42,311 bases of DNA from Dendronalium phyllosphericum CENA369 (GCF_016056275.1 NZ_JAECZA010000030.1:1-42311), one strand, 5' to 3'; positions 1 to 9,801 are shown, counted from the stretch's first letter. Translations and numbers: made by a program. Notes: generated by a model from the letters alone, not told the origin.

Positions 1-36
1 CTACTCCCCCTACTCCCCCTACTCTCTTCTCCCCCC
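1..36. repeat. Low-complexity CTACTCCCC tandem repeat
   Basis: Two copies of CTACTCCCC followed by a partial third and a pyrimidine-rich stretch. It lies directly downstream of the minus-strand kinase gene. The GGGGAG-type repeat continues into the end of that gene, whose last codons and stop (IAGE then TGA) lie in the same G-rich composition. It looks like a short tandemly repeated intergenic sequence of the kind common in Nostocales. The left part may be cut by the window edge. Confidence 0.6.
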
Positions 37-3000
37 TCACTCCCCAGCGATAGGAATAGAAATGATAAATTCTGTCCCTTGTCCAACAACTGACTCACAC
101 ATCAAACTACCAGCGTGATTTTCTACTATAATCTGCCGACTGATAGATAAACCTAATCCCGTACCTTTGCCTACATCTTTGGTTGTAAATAAGTGGTTAA
201 AAATACAGGATTTGACTTCTTCTGTCATGCCGAAACCGTTGTCTTTAATCTTAATGACTGCATTTTGATTGTCTTCGTTTATCTCAGTTTTTATCCTAAT
301 AGCACTATGAGTATTGGCTAAATTTTCTTCATAACTACGACCAGCATTGACTTCTTCTAAAGCATCAATCGCATTTGCCAGAATATTCATAAATACCTGG
401 TTTAGTTGCCCTAAGTAACACTTAACTAAGGGAAGATTTCCATACTCTTTGATAATTTCAATTGCTGGGCGATTAGAATTAGCTTTCAGGCGATGTTGTA
501 AAATCATCAAAGTGCTGTCGATGCCTTCGTGGATATTAGCTGATATTTTCGAGACATTATCAGCGCGGGAAAATGTCCGCAAAGAGGTACTAATATTGCG
601 TATGCGTTGCGTACCAACTTTCATACCCTCAATCATTTTGGGCAAATCTTCTAGAAGAAAATCTACATCTATTTCTTCTGCTTTTTTCTCAATTTCAGCA
701 TCGACATTGGGAAATTTAACTCGGTATAGTTGCAAATAATCTATTAAATCGTTGATAGCATCTTTTGCTTGGCTAATACTACCTGTAATAAAACCAACAG
801 GGTTATTTATTTCATGTGCTATTCCTGCAACTAAATTACCAAGAGAAGACATTTTCTCACTTTGTATAAGTTGCAGTTGTGCTTGTTGCAAATCGTTGAG
901 ATACTGTTCTAATTGTCTAGATTTATCTTGCTCTCTAGTATACAAACGGGCATTTTCTATAGCAATTGCCATTTGAGAAACTAAGACTTTTAACACTTCT
1001 ATTCTTTCAGGAACAAAAGCTCCTGCTGACAATTGATTTTCTAAGTAAATAACACCTGTCATCTGTGATTGATATATAATCGGCAAACAAAAGATTGATT
1101 TTGATTTATATTTGCGAATATAGGTATCAATGTTAAAAGGTTCAGTCGCTACCGCATCATTCAAAACGAGGTGTTGTTGAGTTCTTAAAACGTAATTAAC
1201 TACAGAAATAGGTAGTTCGTGATAGGTTTCAACAGGAATTGCTTGTAAAACTATCACTATATTATCAGCATTACCAGAAGCTTCAACGTATAGTCGATCG
1301 TCTTTCAGTAACAAGAGTACCGCTTTTTGGGCAGCAGCATTTTCTAATAATATTTTGATTAAGTTACTCAACAAGTTTTCTAAAACAATTTCATTAGTAA
1401 TTGCCTGGGAAAACTTGATAAATGTATTAAAATCTAAGAAAGCACTCAATCCATTACTGGTAGTGGTGTTAGTGGTAATGTGAGTAACGTCTAGTTGTAA
1501 AGCAGAAGCATCTGGAATATTAGTTTGTTCTCCTAGAAAAGGATATTTTGATTCTAGGTGTTTAACTTTAGCGATCGCTCCCCACCGAATATAGGCATAA
1601 TAAGCTTTAGTGAGGTAAGTTTGATAAATTAAATCTCTACCTAAAGACTGATAAAATTTTCCTGCTAATTCATAAGATAAAGCTTCCTCTTGGATAAAAC
1701 CGCTTTCTTTAGATTTAGCGATCGCATATTCATAATAGTCCATTGCTTCCAGCTTTTGACCCAAAACCTGACAGCGTTCTGCCTCAACCAAATAAAATTT
1801 ATTTAAGTGATTCATCGGGGCATGAGTAGCCCAGAGTTCCATCTTTTGTTGGTTAGCTCGTACTTTTTCTAAAATAGCTTGTTGTTCGGACTTATTAACA
1901 ATCTGATAGACTGCTAGTTGAGCTAAAGAATCATAAAAATAAAACAAAGGTACAACAAATAACCCAGTAACACCACCTAAAGATTTTTCTGCTATTGCAG
2001 CATTTTCTCTAGCTTGCAGGTACTCGCCAAACAAGTAAGAAAGCATCAGCTTATTGACAAACAAGTGGTTAATTGTATAAAGGTCGTTAAATTGCTGATG
2101 AATTGGTAACATATTTTGTTCGTTATATGCTTCTCCAACTAAACACCAGACATTTTCATCATTTCCTTTCAAGTTGATAACTGTTTGTAAATATATTTGG
2201 TTCCAAGTTAAGGCTACTTGTTGTTTAATTTTTTTCAACGATTCGCAGTAAGCTACTAGTTCTGTTTCTAAAACCCAAAGTTCCTTACCCAGCCAAAATG
2301 AATGATAAGGATAAATGTAACCACAATAGCCAGCATATTCTAAATCTCCAGTTTCTAAACCACTCGAATATCCTGCCTTGGCTGTTGCTAATGTTTCCTT
2401 TAGAGAATCTTTCCAATGGAGAACATGGGCGCTAATAACTGTGAGAATTTTTGCTTTGAATTCTTCAGCATGAAATTTGGACACCAAACTCGAAGCTAAT
2501 TTGCCAAATTCATAGCCAGAATCAATTTCTCCTTGAACTCCACAAAGAATTAATGCGTAAAGACTGTAACCATAAGCAGACACAGGATTATTGCCATATT
2601 TTAAAGATAAATTGACCATTTCACAGGCAATAATTGGCATCATTGCCGGAGCAGTTTGAAAAGCCGCCGGGAGAACTCCCATTAAGATTTTCATGGCTGC
2701 TATCTTGTTGGGGTCGGTCATTAGAGGTAAGTTAATTAAATCAGCATAGACACGCAGCGGCTTATCGTTAGACATCGCTTTTCCCTGCAAATTATTAGCG
2801 ATGTCATCCATTCCCCGCTGAATATCAGCAGCTGTCGGTTGTTCTGGAAAGTCTATTTCTAACAATTTCAGAACTGCTAGTGCTGTTTGAATAGCTTCTA
2901 GTTGTTTGCTTTGGACTACATAAGCGATAATCTGTACTTCATAAACTTTCACTTTATCGAGCAGGAATTTGGCTTCTTTTAGCACTACTTCAGTCAATTG

Positions 3001-5511
3001 CTGCATCTGCTCAAAATTCCCACTGAGATAAGCTACTTCTGCGGCTCCTTCATATAAACCTATAGTTAGGTTATATTCATTTTGCCAAGCCTCTATACTT
3101 AAAAGTTCGATTCCAGTTTTTAAGTACTTTAAAGCAGCTTCATAAGCTGTTGATGCTTTTGCTTTACGTCCTGCAATGAAATTTAGTCGTGACAATTCGG
3201 TTTTTTCGGATTGGTCATTTAAGAAAACCATACCGACATTTAACTGATTCACAATATCAAAAATATTGGCTTCTATTTCCTCCTTTGGTGTATTTTGTAG
3301 GAGTAGTTGACCGATTTTCAGATGAGTAGTTTTTTTCTGAGATTCTGGAATTAATGAATAAGCTGCTTGTTGTACTCTGTCATGCAAAAATTTATAACCC
3401 ACTCGCGAGGTATCAAAATTTAAACGAGCAGCTTCTTCTCGCTCGAAAACTAAAGGAATGCGGTAAGCATCGCTTAAAGGTAGAATTAATCCGGCTTGTA
3501 AAGCTGAATATAAATCGCTTGCCGTTAAAGATGGAGATTTTTCATTAATTATCGATAAAACATCCAAGCTAAATCTATCGCCCACACAAGCCGCTAATTT
3601 TAAAACATCTTGGGTAACTTGTGGTAGCTTTTCCAATCGGCTAGCAACTAGTTCAACTACATTTTTATCGATAATACCAATTGCTTGAATTTCTTCTAGG
3701 CTCCATTGCCATTTAGCTGTAGTAAAGTCAAATATGAGAAGTTTTTCTTGATAAAGTACTTGAATTAATTGTGTAATGAAAAATGGATTACCACCTGTCT
3801 TATTAAAGATTAACTCTGACAGTTGCAGAATCTTGTTATGGAAATCTTTTTTAATTAGCTCGTAATTATTGTTTGACAAACTACCTTCAAAATCTCGACT
3901 GGCTTGGAGAGTTTCAGTAATTAAATCATTAACATTTTCTAGTTTTAAAGGTTGCAAGACAATATTATTAACTACAGTGCCATTTTTTTGAATTTCTTCT
4001 ATTGTTTGAATGAGAGAGTGAGTCGGACTGACTTCATTATCTCTGTATGCTCCAATAAATAATAAATAACTACTCTTGGCATTACCCATGAGTAGTTGGA
4101 TTAAATTTAATGTGGCTGAGTCTGCCCATTGCAAATCATCTAAAAAGATGACCAAAGGATGTTCTTTTTGAGTAAAGACCTGGATAAATTCCTCAAAAAC
4201 ACGATTGAAACGGTTTTGTGATTCTGTTGCGCCAAGTTGGGGCACTTCTGGTTGTTTTCCCACAATCAATTCGACTTCTGGAATTACATCAGTAATGACT
4301 TTGCCGTTAGTTCCTAATGCAGCTAGTATTTTATTTCGCCATATTTCTATTTGTTCGTAATTCTCTGTCAATAAAAATCTAATTAAATAGGTAAAAGCTT
4401 GAATTAGAGAAGCATAAGGTACGTTTCGTTTTAATTGGTCGAATTTACCGTAGATAAAATAACCTTGTCGGTAAGTAATAGGTTTATTAACTTCATTGAC
4501 TAAAGCAGATTTGCCAATACCAGAATAACCAGAAACTAGCATCATTTCACTAGTTCCAGACGTAACACGCTCAAATGCAGCTAACAATTCATGAACTTGT
4601 TGTTCGCGTCCATATAATTTTTGAGGAATTAATAACTGACTTAAGATATCTAACTGACCGGGAACAAAATTAGTAATTTCACCTTGATTTTCTAATTGCT
4701 TGAGACATAATTCTAAATCTGCTAACAATCCTGTAGCACTTTGATATCTGTCTTCGGCATTTTTCGCCATCAGCTTCATCACAATTTCAGCAACGGCGGT
4801 AGGAATTTTGGGATTTAATAACTGTGGATTTATCGGTTGAACAGCAATGTGGTTGTAAACTATCTCCAAAGGTTCTTTGCTGAGAAATGGTAATTGGTCT
4901 GTAAGCATTTCGTATAAAGTCACGCCCAGAGAATAAAAATCGCTGCGATAATCGAGAATGCGATTCATTCTCCCAGTTTGTTCGGGAGACATATAAGCAA
5001 GCGTACCTTCGACACAGTTAGGATTATTAAATTGGGGATTTTCTTTATTGAGGCGGGAAGCTATCCCAAAGTCAGTGAGTTTAACTAAACCTGTTTGGCA
5101 GTTGATGATAATGTTACTAGGTTTGATATCTTTATGAATAATCTGATGTTGATGTAAATAATCTAAAGCTTGAGTTAGTTGAATAACTATTTTTAAATGG
5201 CTAACTAAATTAAGTTTTTCTGTTTGAAGAAATTGTGCTAAAGACTGACCGTCAAAGTCTTCTAATAAAAGTCCTATACGGTTATCAGAATTTTCCAAAC
5301 TAATTGCTTTAACTATATTGAGATGGTCTAAATTTTGTTGAATTTGGTACTCATTTTTAATGCGAGTAAAAGCTTCCAGGGTAGGATAGTCATTTTTTAG
5401 CAACTTGAGGATAACTTGCTGTTGCGTTTTTGGCATTTGTACTCGATAAATAATAGTTTGAATTCCTTCATGGAGAATGGAATTGATTTGGTATCCAGTC
5501 CGATTTGGCAT
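37..5511 (-). CDS. Hybrid Ser/Thr protein kinase - AAA ATPase - GAF - histidine kinase
   Basis: A multidomain signalling protein of 1824 residues. Residues about 7-270 are a Hanks-type kinase with VILK lysine near residue 36, catalytic HKDIKPSN at 126-133, DFG at 147-149 and SPE near 175. Its glycine loop is degenerate. Residues about 298-600 are an AAA/STAND-like ATPase with Walker A GYSGIGKS at 328-335 and a Walker-B-like LVIFLDDLQWAD. A long helical, TPR-like middle follows, then a GAF domain (about 1390-1540). The C-terminus is a histidine kinase with HEINNP (phospho-acceptor His near 1566), N box NILANAIDAL, DNGFGM and GKGTGLGLS. The architecture is a known cyanobacterial class; input signal and partner regulator are unknown. 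No transmembrane segment is evident, so it is probably cytoplasmic. The start gives MPNRTGYQI, just ahead of the kinase fold. No response-regulator gene lies beside it. Confidence 0.93.
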   Translation of the reverse strand: MPNRTGYQINSILHEGIQTIIYRVQMPKTQQQVILKLLKNDYPTLEAFTRIKNEYQIQQNLDHLNIVKAISLENSDNRIGLLLEDFDGQSLAQFLQTEKLNLVSHLKIVIQLTQALDYLHQHQIIHKDIKPSNIIINCQTGLVKLTDFGIASRLNKENPQFNNPNCVEGTLAYMSPEQTGRMNRILDYRSDFYSLGVTLYEMLTDQLPFLSKEPLEIVYNHIAVQPINPQLLNPKIPTAVAEIVMKLMAKNAEDRYQSATGLLADLELCLKQLENQGEITNFVPGQLDILSQLLIPQKLYGREQQVHELLAAFERVTSGTSEMMLVSGYSGIGKSALVNEVNKPITYRQGYFIYGKFDQLKRNVPYASLIQAFTYLIRFLLTENYEQIEIWRNKILAALGTNGKVITDVIPEVELIVGKQPEVPQLGATESQNRFNRVFEEFIQVFTQKEHPLVIFLDDLQWADSATLNLIQLLMGNAKSSYLLFIGAYRDNEVSPTHSLIQTIEEIQKNGTVVNNIVLQPLKLENVNDLITETLQASRDFEGSLSNNNYELIKKDFHNKILQLSELIFNKTGGNPFFITQLIQVLYQEKLLIFDFTTAKWQWSLEEIQAIGIIDKNVVELVASRLEKLPQVTQDVLKLAACVGDRFSLDVLSIINEKSPSLTASDLYSALQAGLILPLSDAYRIPLVFEREEAARLNFDTSRVGYKFLHDRVQQAAYSLIPESQKKTTHLKIGQLLLQNTPKEEIEANIFDIVNQLNVGMVFLNDQSEKTELSRLNFIAGRKAKASTAYEAALKYLKTGIELLSIEAWQNEYNLTIGLYEGAAEVAYLSGNFEQMQQLTEVVLKEAKFLLDKVKVYEVQIIAYVVQSKQLEAIQTALAVLKLLEIDFPEQPTAADIQRGMDDIANNLQGKAMSNDKPLRVYADLINLPLMTDPNKIAAMKILMGVLPAAFQTAPAMMPIIACEMVNLSLKYGNNPVSAYGYSLYALILCGVQGEIDSGYEFGKLASSLVSKFHAEEFKAKILTVISAHVLHWKDSLKETLATAKAGYSSGLETGDLEYAGYCGYIYPYHSFWLGKELWVLETELVAYCESLKKIKQQVALTWNQIYLQTVINLKGNDENVWCLVGEAYNEQNMLPIHQQFNDLYTINHLFVNKLMLSYLFGEYLQARENAAIAEKSLGGVTGLFVVPLFYFYDSLAQLAVYQIVNKSEQQAILEKVRANQQKMELWATHAPMNHLNKFYLVEAERCQVLGQKLEAMDYYEYAIAKSKESGFIQEEALSYELAGKFYQSLGRDLIYQTYLTKAYYAYIRWGAIAKVKHLESKYPFLGEQTNIPDASALQLDVTHITTNTTTSNGLSAFLDFNTFIKFSQAITNEIVLENLLSNLIKILLENAAAQKAVLLLLKDDRLYVEASGNADNIVIVLQAIPVETYHELPISVVNYVLRTQQHLVLNDAVATEPFNIDTYIRKYKSKSIFCLPIIYQSQMTGVIYLENQLSAGAFVPERIEVLKVLVSQMAIAIENARLYTREQDKSRQLEQYLNDLQQAQLQLIQSEKMSSLGNLVAGIAHEINNPVGFITGSISQAKDAINDLIDYLQLYRVKFPNVDAEIEKKAEEIDVDFLLEDLPKMIEGMKVGTQRIRNISTSLRTFSRADNVSKISANIHEGIDSTLMILQHRLKANSNRPAIEIIKEYGNLPLVKCYLGQLNQVFMNILANAIDALEEVNAGRSYEENLANTHSAIRIKTEINEDNQNAVIKIKDNGFGMTEEVKSCIFNHLFTTKDVGKGTGLGLSISRQIIVENHAGSLMCESVVGQGTEFIISIPIAGE

Positions 5512-5609
5512 TGATTTTTAACTATAAGTTACAAAAATTAGGATTATCCCCTCTCCATTATGGAAAAGGTTCCTGTTTAATTATTCCCAATAGATAGGAG
5601 ATTTTGAAC

Positions 5610-5667
5610 ATAGCGATCGCTTATCCCAGGATTGTATTGTAAAAGTAACGTCAAGCGATCGCTATGT
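5610..5667. repeat. Inverted repeat built on two HIP1 octamers
   Basis: CATAGCGATCGCTT at 5610-5623 and its exact reverse complement AAGCGATCGCTATG at 5654-5667 are separated by 30 bases. Each 14-base arm contains the cyanobacterial HIP1 palindrome GCGATCGC. The structure sits just beyond the stop of the NACHT gene (5682) and upstream of the kinase gene (5511), both on the minus strand. It could form a stem in RNA, but there is no T-run to mark it as a classical terminator. Confidence 0.7.
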
Positions 5668-5681
5668 AAAACCACTGTTAT

Positions 5682-8600
5682 TTAAGACATATCAGTTTTA
5701 TTTAATGTAACCTCAAATTCTGCCAATTTCTTTTTCGCAAACTCGCGTAATTGTTTATCGGGGTCTTTTTCAGCTCTGTCGCGTAATAGTGGTAAAGTTT
5801 GGGGATGAGAAAGATATTGCTCGATAATTGTTTCAAGTGCTACTTGTCGGGGATTATCTTGAAAGTTGTATTCCCGCACGAAGGGATCGTTGACAACACA
5901 GTTGTAAAATACTTCAAACATCCCTGGTTCGTCTTTAAATCCCCTAGCTAATTCTTGCAAAGCTACTTGCCGTACATCTGAATATTTATCGACAGTGGCA
6001 CGTTTTTTGAGGATGGGAAGAGTATCGGGGTCATTTTTAAACCCTCTGGCTAATTCTTGCAATGCTGCTTGCCGCAAATCCACATATTTTTCAGATGTAG
6101 CGTATTTTTTGAGGATGGGAAGAGTATCGGGGTCATGTTTAAATCCCCTAGCCAATTCTTGCAATGCTGCACGACGTACATATTCATTATCATCGTTAGT
6201 CGAGCGTTGTTTGAGGATGGGGAGAGTGTCGGGGTCATCTTTGAATCCCCTGGCTAATTCTTGCACCGCTGCACGTCGTACATCAGAATATTTATCAGCG
6301 ATCGCTCGTTGTTTGAGAATAGGCAGAGTATCGCTATCGTCTTTAAATCCCCTGGCTAATTCTTGCACTGCTGTTTGCCGCACATATTTATCATCATCAG
6401 CGGTAGCGCGTTCTTTCAGCCAAGGTAGCGTATCAGGATCGTCTTTGAAGACTCTAGCTAATTCTTGGACTGCGGCTTGTCGGACATCTGAATATTTATC
6501 GGCAGTGGCACTTTGTTTGAGAATTGGCAGAGTATCGGCATCATCTTTAAATCCTCTGGCTAATTCTTGGACTGCTGCTTGGCGCACATATTCATTTTCA
6601 TCAGCAATTACACGTTGTTTGAGGATAGGCAGAGTATCGCCATCGTCTTTAAATCCTCTGGCTAATTCTTGGACTGCTGCTTGCCTAACAGTCCAATCTT
6701 CATCAGCAACAGCGTATTTTTTCAGCCAAGCTAAAGTCTCAGGATGATCTCTAAACCCTCTAGCTAATTCTTGTACTGCTACTTGTCTAACATTTCCAGA
6801 GTTATCAACAGTGGCTTGTTGTTTCAGCCAGGGAAGAGTATCTAATTCATCTTTAAACACCCTAGCTAATTCTTGCACTGCTACTTGTCGCACATATTCA
6901 TTTTCATCAGTAGTAGCTTGTTGTTTTAAGATAGGCAGAGTATCGCTATCGTCTTTAAATCCTCTGGCTAGTTCTTGCACTGCTGCTTGGCGTACAGTCC
7001 AATCATCATCGTTAGTAGCGCATTGTTTTAGCCAAGGCAAAGTATCAGCATCGTCTTTAAATCCTCTAGCTAATTCTTGCAATGCTGCACGCCGCACATA
7101 TTCATTATCGTCAGCAATAGCGAGTTGTTTCAGCCAAGCCAGAGTATCAAAATCGTCTTTCCAAGTAGTAGCCACAGAGGCTACGGCTGTGGTACGAATC
7201 TCTTGAACTAGCTTAGTTTCTTCTTCATTTATATAAGGTTGGTAATAATAACCGAGGTCATATTTAGTTAAATCTTTGATTGTTTCTAGTAACTTAATTG
7301 CTGTTGGCGCAATTAACAAGCGATTTCGCACTTCTGCCAGACACTTAGCTGCGAGAAATAAATTGATAAATTTTTCCTCTTCTCCATTTTGAGCCATCAA
7401 GTAATCCAAAATTTCACAGACAAATCTTGGCTCAATCATGCCTGCAATCAGACGTAAAACTTCATGCCAAGTTTCATCCTGCCAGTGTTTGCCAAAAACT
7501 TCGTGCATGAGTTCTTTAATTGACAGCGTTTGCGTTTCTTTAAACTGCCAGACAAATTCCCATGCACAGAAATATTCTAAAAAAGTTCGATGGACAAAGG
7601 CATAATAATCTGCACCCAAAAAACACAACATAAAGTTGCGGGTTCGCAGCTGATTAATCATCACCCTAGCAACTTTCGTAGGATGCTCGAATTCTATATT
7701 TTTGAGATAGCGACTCAAAATCTTTTCTAAATCGCTGACACCAATTAAATTACCTGCCAAACCTTTTTCACTGGTTTGCATGTGATAGGCAGTGTGACGT
7801 AAAATTGCCTGTTTATCTTTATAATCAATGGTTTTGGGATCTAATCGAGAATCTTCGACTAAGGCACGTTCCACATCCCATTGATGCAGCAGAACTCGTG
7901 ATGCTTGTTCGTAAAGTGTGGCTCTATCTCTAGGCAATTCTTGATTGCGATTGAGAATTGCCATCATTGTTAATAGTAGGGGATTTCCTGCTAATTCTAA
8001 AATTGATTTTGATGTATCAATTGCTCTTTGTAGGCGCTGTCGTTTTCGCAATCTCTCAACTCGGTCGTGGAAGGCTAATTCATGCCAGCGGTTGATAAAA
8101 TCTTGAATTTGTTCTGGTTCTAAATCTTGGAGCATGAAGTGGCGAAATTCGGCATCTCGTAACCGCTGCGGTTTGTAGCCAACCACGCGAGAAGTCACTA
8201 TCACTCGCACGTTCGGATATTCATTTGTAAAGCGATGAATATCGGTGATTACATCTTCTCGCTTGCCGATTTCAAATACTTCATCCAACCCATCAAACAT
8301 TACTAAAGCATTACCAGCTTTTAAATGGTCGTGGAGTTGATTTTGATTGAGATGATGGACAGTACCGCTACATTTATGGAAAAATTCGAGGAAATTACTA
8401 CACTCATTATTTTCTCGCCTGCGAATATAAGTGCGTAACTCAATTAATAAAGGAATTGGCTGAGAAACTACATTATTGAGGGGTGTTTCTGCCCAATTGA
8501 TTGCCAAAAATTGCAATAAAGTAGATTTTCCCGAACCGGGATCTCCTAAAATTACGATATATTTATATGTTAGGCGATCGCTAATCGCATCCAAGACTGA

Positions 8601-9425
8601 AACTATTGGCTGTTCAAAATAAATTTGTTTGTAAACTTCTAATTCTTCAAAGGGAATTTCTTCTGCTTGGTTGCTTTCTCGCAGTCGTCTAAGATGTTCT
8701 TTGGGAAGTTCGTGAACGTGGGGCAAAACTTGGTGAACTTCCCGCACATTTAAAGCAATAAACATCCGCCATAACTTCAATTCATTATAGGCATAACCAG
8801 TAGTATCTAAACTATCTAATTTCAAGTTACCATATCGTTCGCGCAGCCCTTCCTGATATCCCGGTAAGTCAAAATCTATGGTAACCCCAGCAATTTGTGT
8901 GAGAGTATCTTTTGCTGCTTCTAAATTTTGCGAATCTAGGATAGGACGTAATTCGTCTGATTCTTTAATAATTGCTTTAACTTTTTTGAGATAGCGCTTG
9001 GTGAGTCTCTCCCATTCAAAGGCGCTGGGTAATATAGGCAAATTCATTTCATACCATGTATTTGCCAATACTTTATAGTCTAAATACTCACAGTCGCTTT
9101 GAAAAGGATGTCCCAAAATATATGTGAGAGATTTATTACTGATAAATTTATTTAACGGTTTAGTGTATAGTTTCAGTTCTGCTTCTTCTAAATCTGCGTC
9201 TTCTAATTCCTGCTGCATTAATTGCAAAAATTCCTTCAATGCTTTACCCGCAGCAATTTCAATATCTTCTTTTTTGAGTTGCTGGAATATATTTTTAGGA
9301 ATACCTTTTAGTAAATCTTTAGCCCAATCTTTTGCTGCGTCTTTTGCTAAGTCCTCGAAAATGGGCTTAAAAGCAAACCCGACAGCTTGAGTCACGCCCC
9401 AAACAGCTAGCCAATCTACTATCAT
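5682..9425 (-). CDS. NACHT-domain NTPase with C-terminal HEAT-like repeats
   Basis: A 1247-residue STAND-type NTPase. Residues 1-180 are mostly helical with amphipathic N-terminal segments and no recognised enzyme motif. Residues about 184-285 form a pre-NACHT region. The NACHT domain follows, with Walker A GDPGSGKS at 294-301, Walker B LVMFDGLDE at 374-382 and VIVTSR at 408-413. After a helical winged-helix-like region come about twelve 34-residue repeats (residues about 753-1160) of consensus ARGFKDDxDTLPILKQ plus a variable loop and VRQAAVQEL, then degenerate units. The HEAT-like repeats probably bind protein and control oligomerisation. NACHT/NLR-like bacterial proteins include antiphage sensors, but defence here is inferred. 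No obvious effector enzyme is fused, so the N-terminal helical region would have to act as effector or adaptor. No partner gene shares its strand closely; the next downstream gene is 170 bases away. Confidence 0.9.
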   Translation of the reverse strand: MIVDWLAVWGVTQAVGFAFKPIFEDLAKDAAKDWAKDLLKGIPKNIFQQLKKEDIEIAAGKALKEFLQLMQQELEDADLEEAELKLYTKPLNKFISNKSLTYILGHPFQSDCEYLDYKVLANTWYEMNLPILPSAFEWERLTKRYLKKVKAIIKESDELRPILDSQNLEAAKDTLTQIAGVTIDFDLPGYQEGLRERYGNLKLDSLDTTGYAYNELKLWRMFIALNVREVHQVLPHVHELPKEHLRRLRESNQAEEIPFEELEVYKQIYFEQPIVSVLDAISDRLTYKYIVILGDPGSGKSTLLQFLAINWAETPLNNVVSQPIPLLIELRTYIRRRENNECSNFLEFFHKCSGTVHHLNQNQLHDHLKAGNALVMFDGLDEVFEIGKREDVITDIHRFTNEYPNVRVIVTSRVVGYKPQRLRDAEFRHFMLQDLEPEQIQDFINRWHELAFHDRVERLRKRQRLQRAIDTSKSILELAGNPLLLTMMAILNRNQELPRDRATLYEQASRVLLHQWDVERALVEDSRLDPKTIDYKDKQAILRHTAYHMQTSEKGLAGNLIGVSDLEKILSRYLKNIEFEHPTKVARVMINQLRTRNFMLCFLGADYYAFVHRTFLEYFCAWEFVWQFKETQTLSIKELMHEVFGKHWQDETWHEVLRLIAGMIEPRFVCEILDYLMAQNGEEEKFINLFLAAKCLAEVRNRLLIAPTAIKLLETIKDLTKYDLGYYYQPYINEEETKLVQEIRTTAVASVATTWKDDFDTLAWLKQLAIADDNEYVRRAALQELARGFKDDADTLPWLKQCATNDDDWTVRQAAVQELARGFKDDSDTLPILKQQATTDENEYVRQVAVQELARVFKDELDTLPWLKQQATVDNSGNVRQVAVQELARGFRDHPETLAWLKKYAVADEDWTVRQAAVQELARGFKDDGDTLPILKQRVIADENEYVRQAAVQELARGFKDDADTLPILKQSATADKYSDVRQAAVQELARVFKDDPDTLPWLKERATADDDKYVRQTAVQELARGFKDDSDTLPILKQRAIADKYSDVRRAAVQELARGFKDDPDTLPILKQRSTNDDNEYVRRAALQELARGFKHDPDTLPILKKYATSEKYVDLRQAALQELARGFKNDPDTLPILKKRATVDKYSDVRQVALQELARGFKDEPGMFEVFYNCVVNDPFVREYNFQDNPRQVALETIIEQYLSHPQTLPLLRDRAEKDPDKQLREFAKKKLAEFEVTLNKTDMS
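5943..7167 (-). repeat. Tandem array of about 12 x 102-bp repeats inside the NACHT gene
   Basis: On the plus strand the motif gctaattcttg recurs every 102 bases from about 5946 to 7073, in phase with the 34-codon protein repeat. Units differ mainly at a few codons after DTLP (WLK or ILK) and in the acidic loop before VRQ. Several units share long identical stretches, which suggests expansion or homogenisation by recombination. The shadow frame on the opposite strand is also open because of this regularity and is not a gene. Confidence 0.9.
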
Positions 9426-9801
9426 AACTCGCGTCTGCTCAGTCTCAAACTTCGAGTATATACATCAATTTGAGGAATTACTCTAGATTTCAGGATAATT
9501 GCAGAAGTGTCACAGATGATGACTGTAAAATCGAAAAATAGTTGCGACAGATGAATTTACACTACGGTATTATTTATCGGAGTTCTCTTTATTGAATCTT
9601 TAAAAAGTAAAAGGGCGCTACTGCGCCCCAATGCCCTTATCACAGTTAATTATGAACTCTACATTCAAATTACTATTAAGACTTATTTAGAAAAAAATTA
9701 AATCGTACAAAAGTCACAAATATAACCATGACTAAAGTCATATATTTGGTAACTAGGAGACAGAAGGAGCATTCCATCTGTCTTTTTTAGCGATCGCAAA
9801 T
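9426..9801. other. Gene-free interval upstream of the NACHT gene
   Basis: This 376-base AT-rich interval holds no convincing ORF. It contains a perfect 6-bp stem GGGCGC-TACT-GCGCCC at 9613-9628 and a plus-strand terminator-like hairpin at 9758-9788. It must contain the promoter of the minus-strand NACHT gene, but no clear -35/-10 pair was recognised. Confidence 0.5.
9758..9788 (+). terminator. Rho-independent terminator-like hairpin on the plus strand
   Basis: AGACAGA at 9758-9764 pairs with TCTGTCT at 9777-9783. Inner GGA/TCC pairs follow past one A-A mismatch, and a run of T follows immediately on the plus strand. The complementary strand has no T-run, so the signal points rightwards. Both flanking genes are on the minus strand, so it would end an unannotated plus-strand transcript. 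Confidence 0.55.

Noticed and set aside
5995-6747. A 250-codon plus-strand open frame across the NACHT repeats, with others at 6811-7206
   Set aside because: It is the antisense shadow of the in-phase 102-bp repeats; its apparent protein repeat mirrors the HEAT-like units and has no start signal of its own.
5682-9425. NACHT gene and giant kinase as a two-gene defence operon
   Set aside because: They share a strand, but a 170-base gap with an inverted repeat separates them, and the kinase belongs to a common cyanobacterial signalling class; adjacency alone is not enough.
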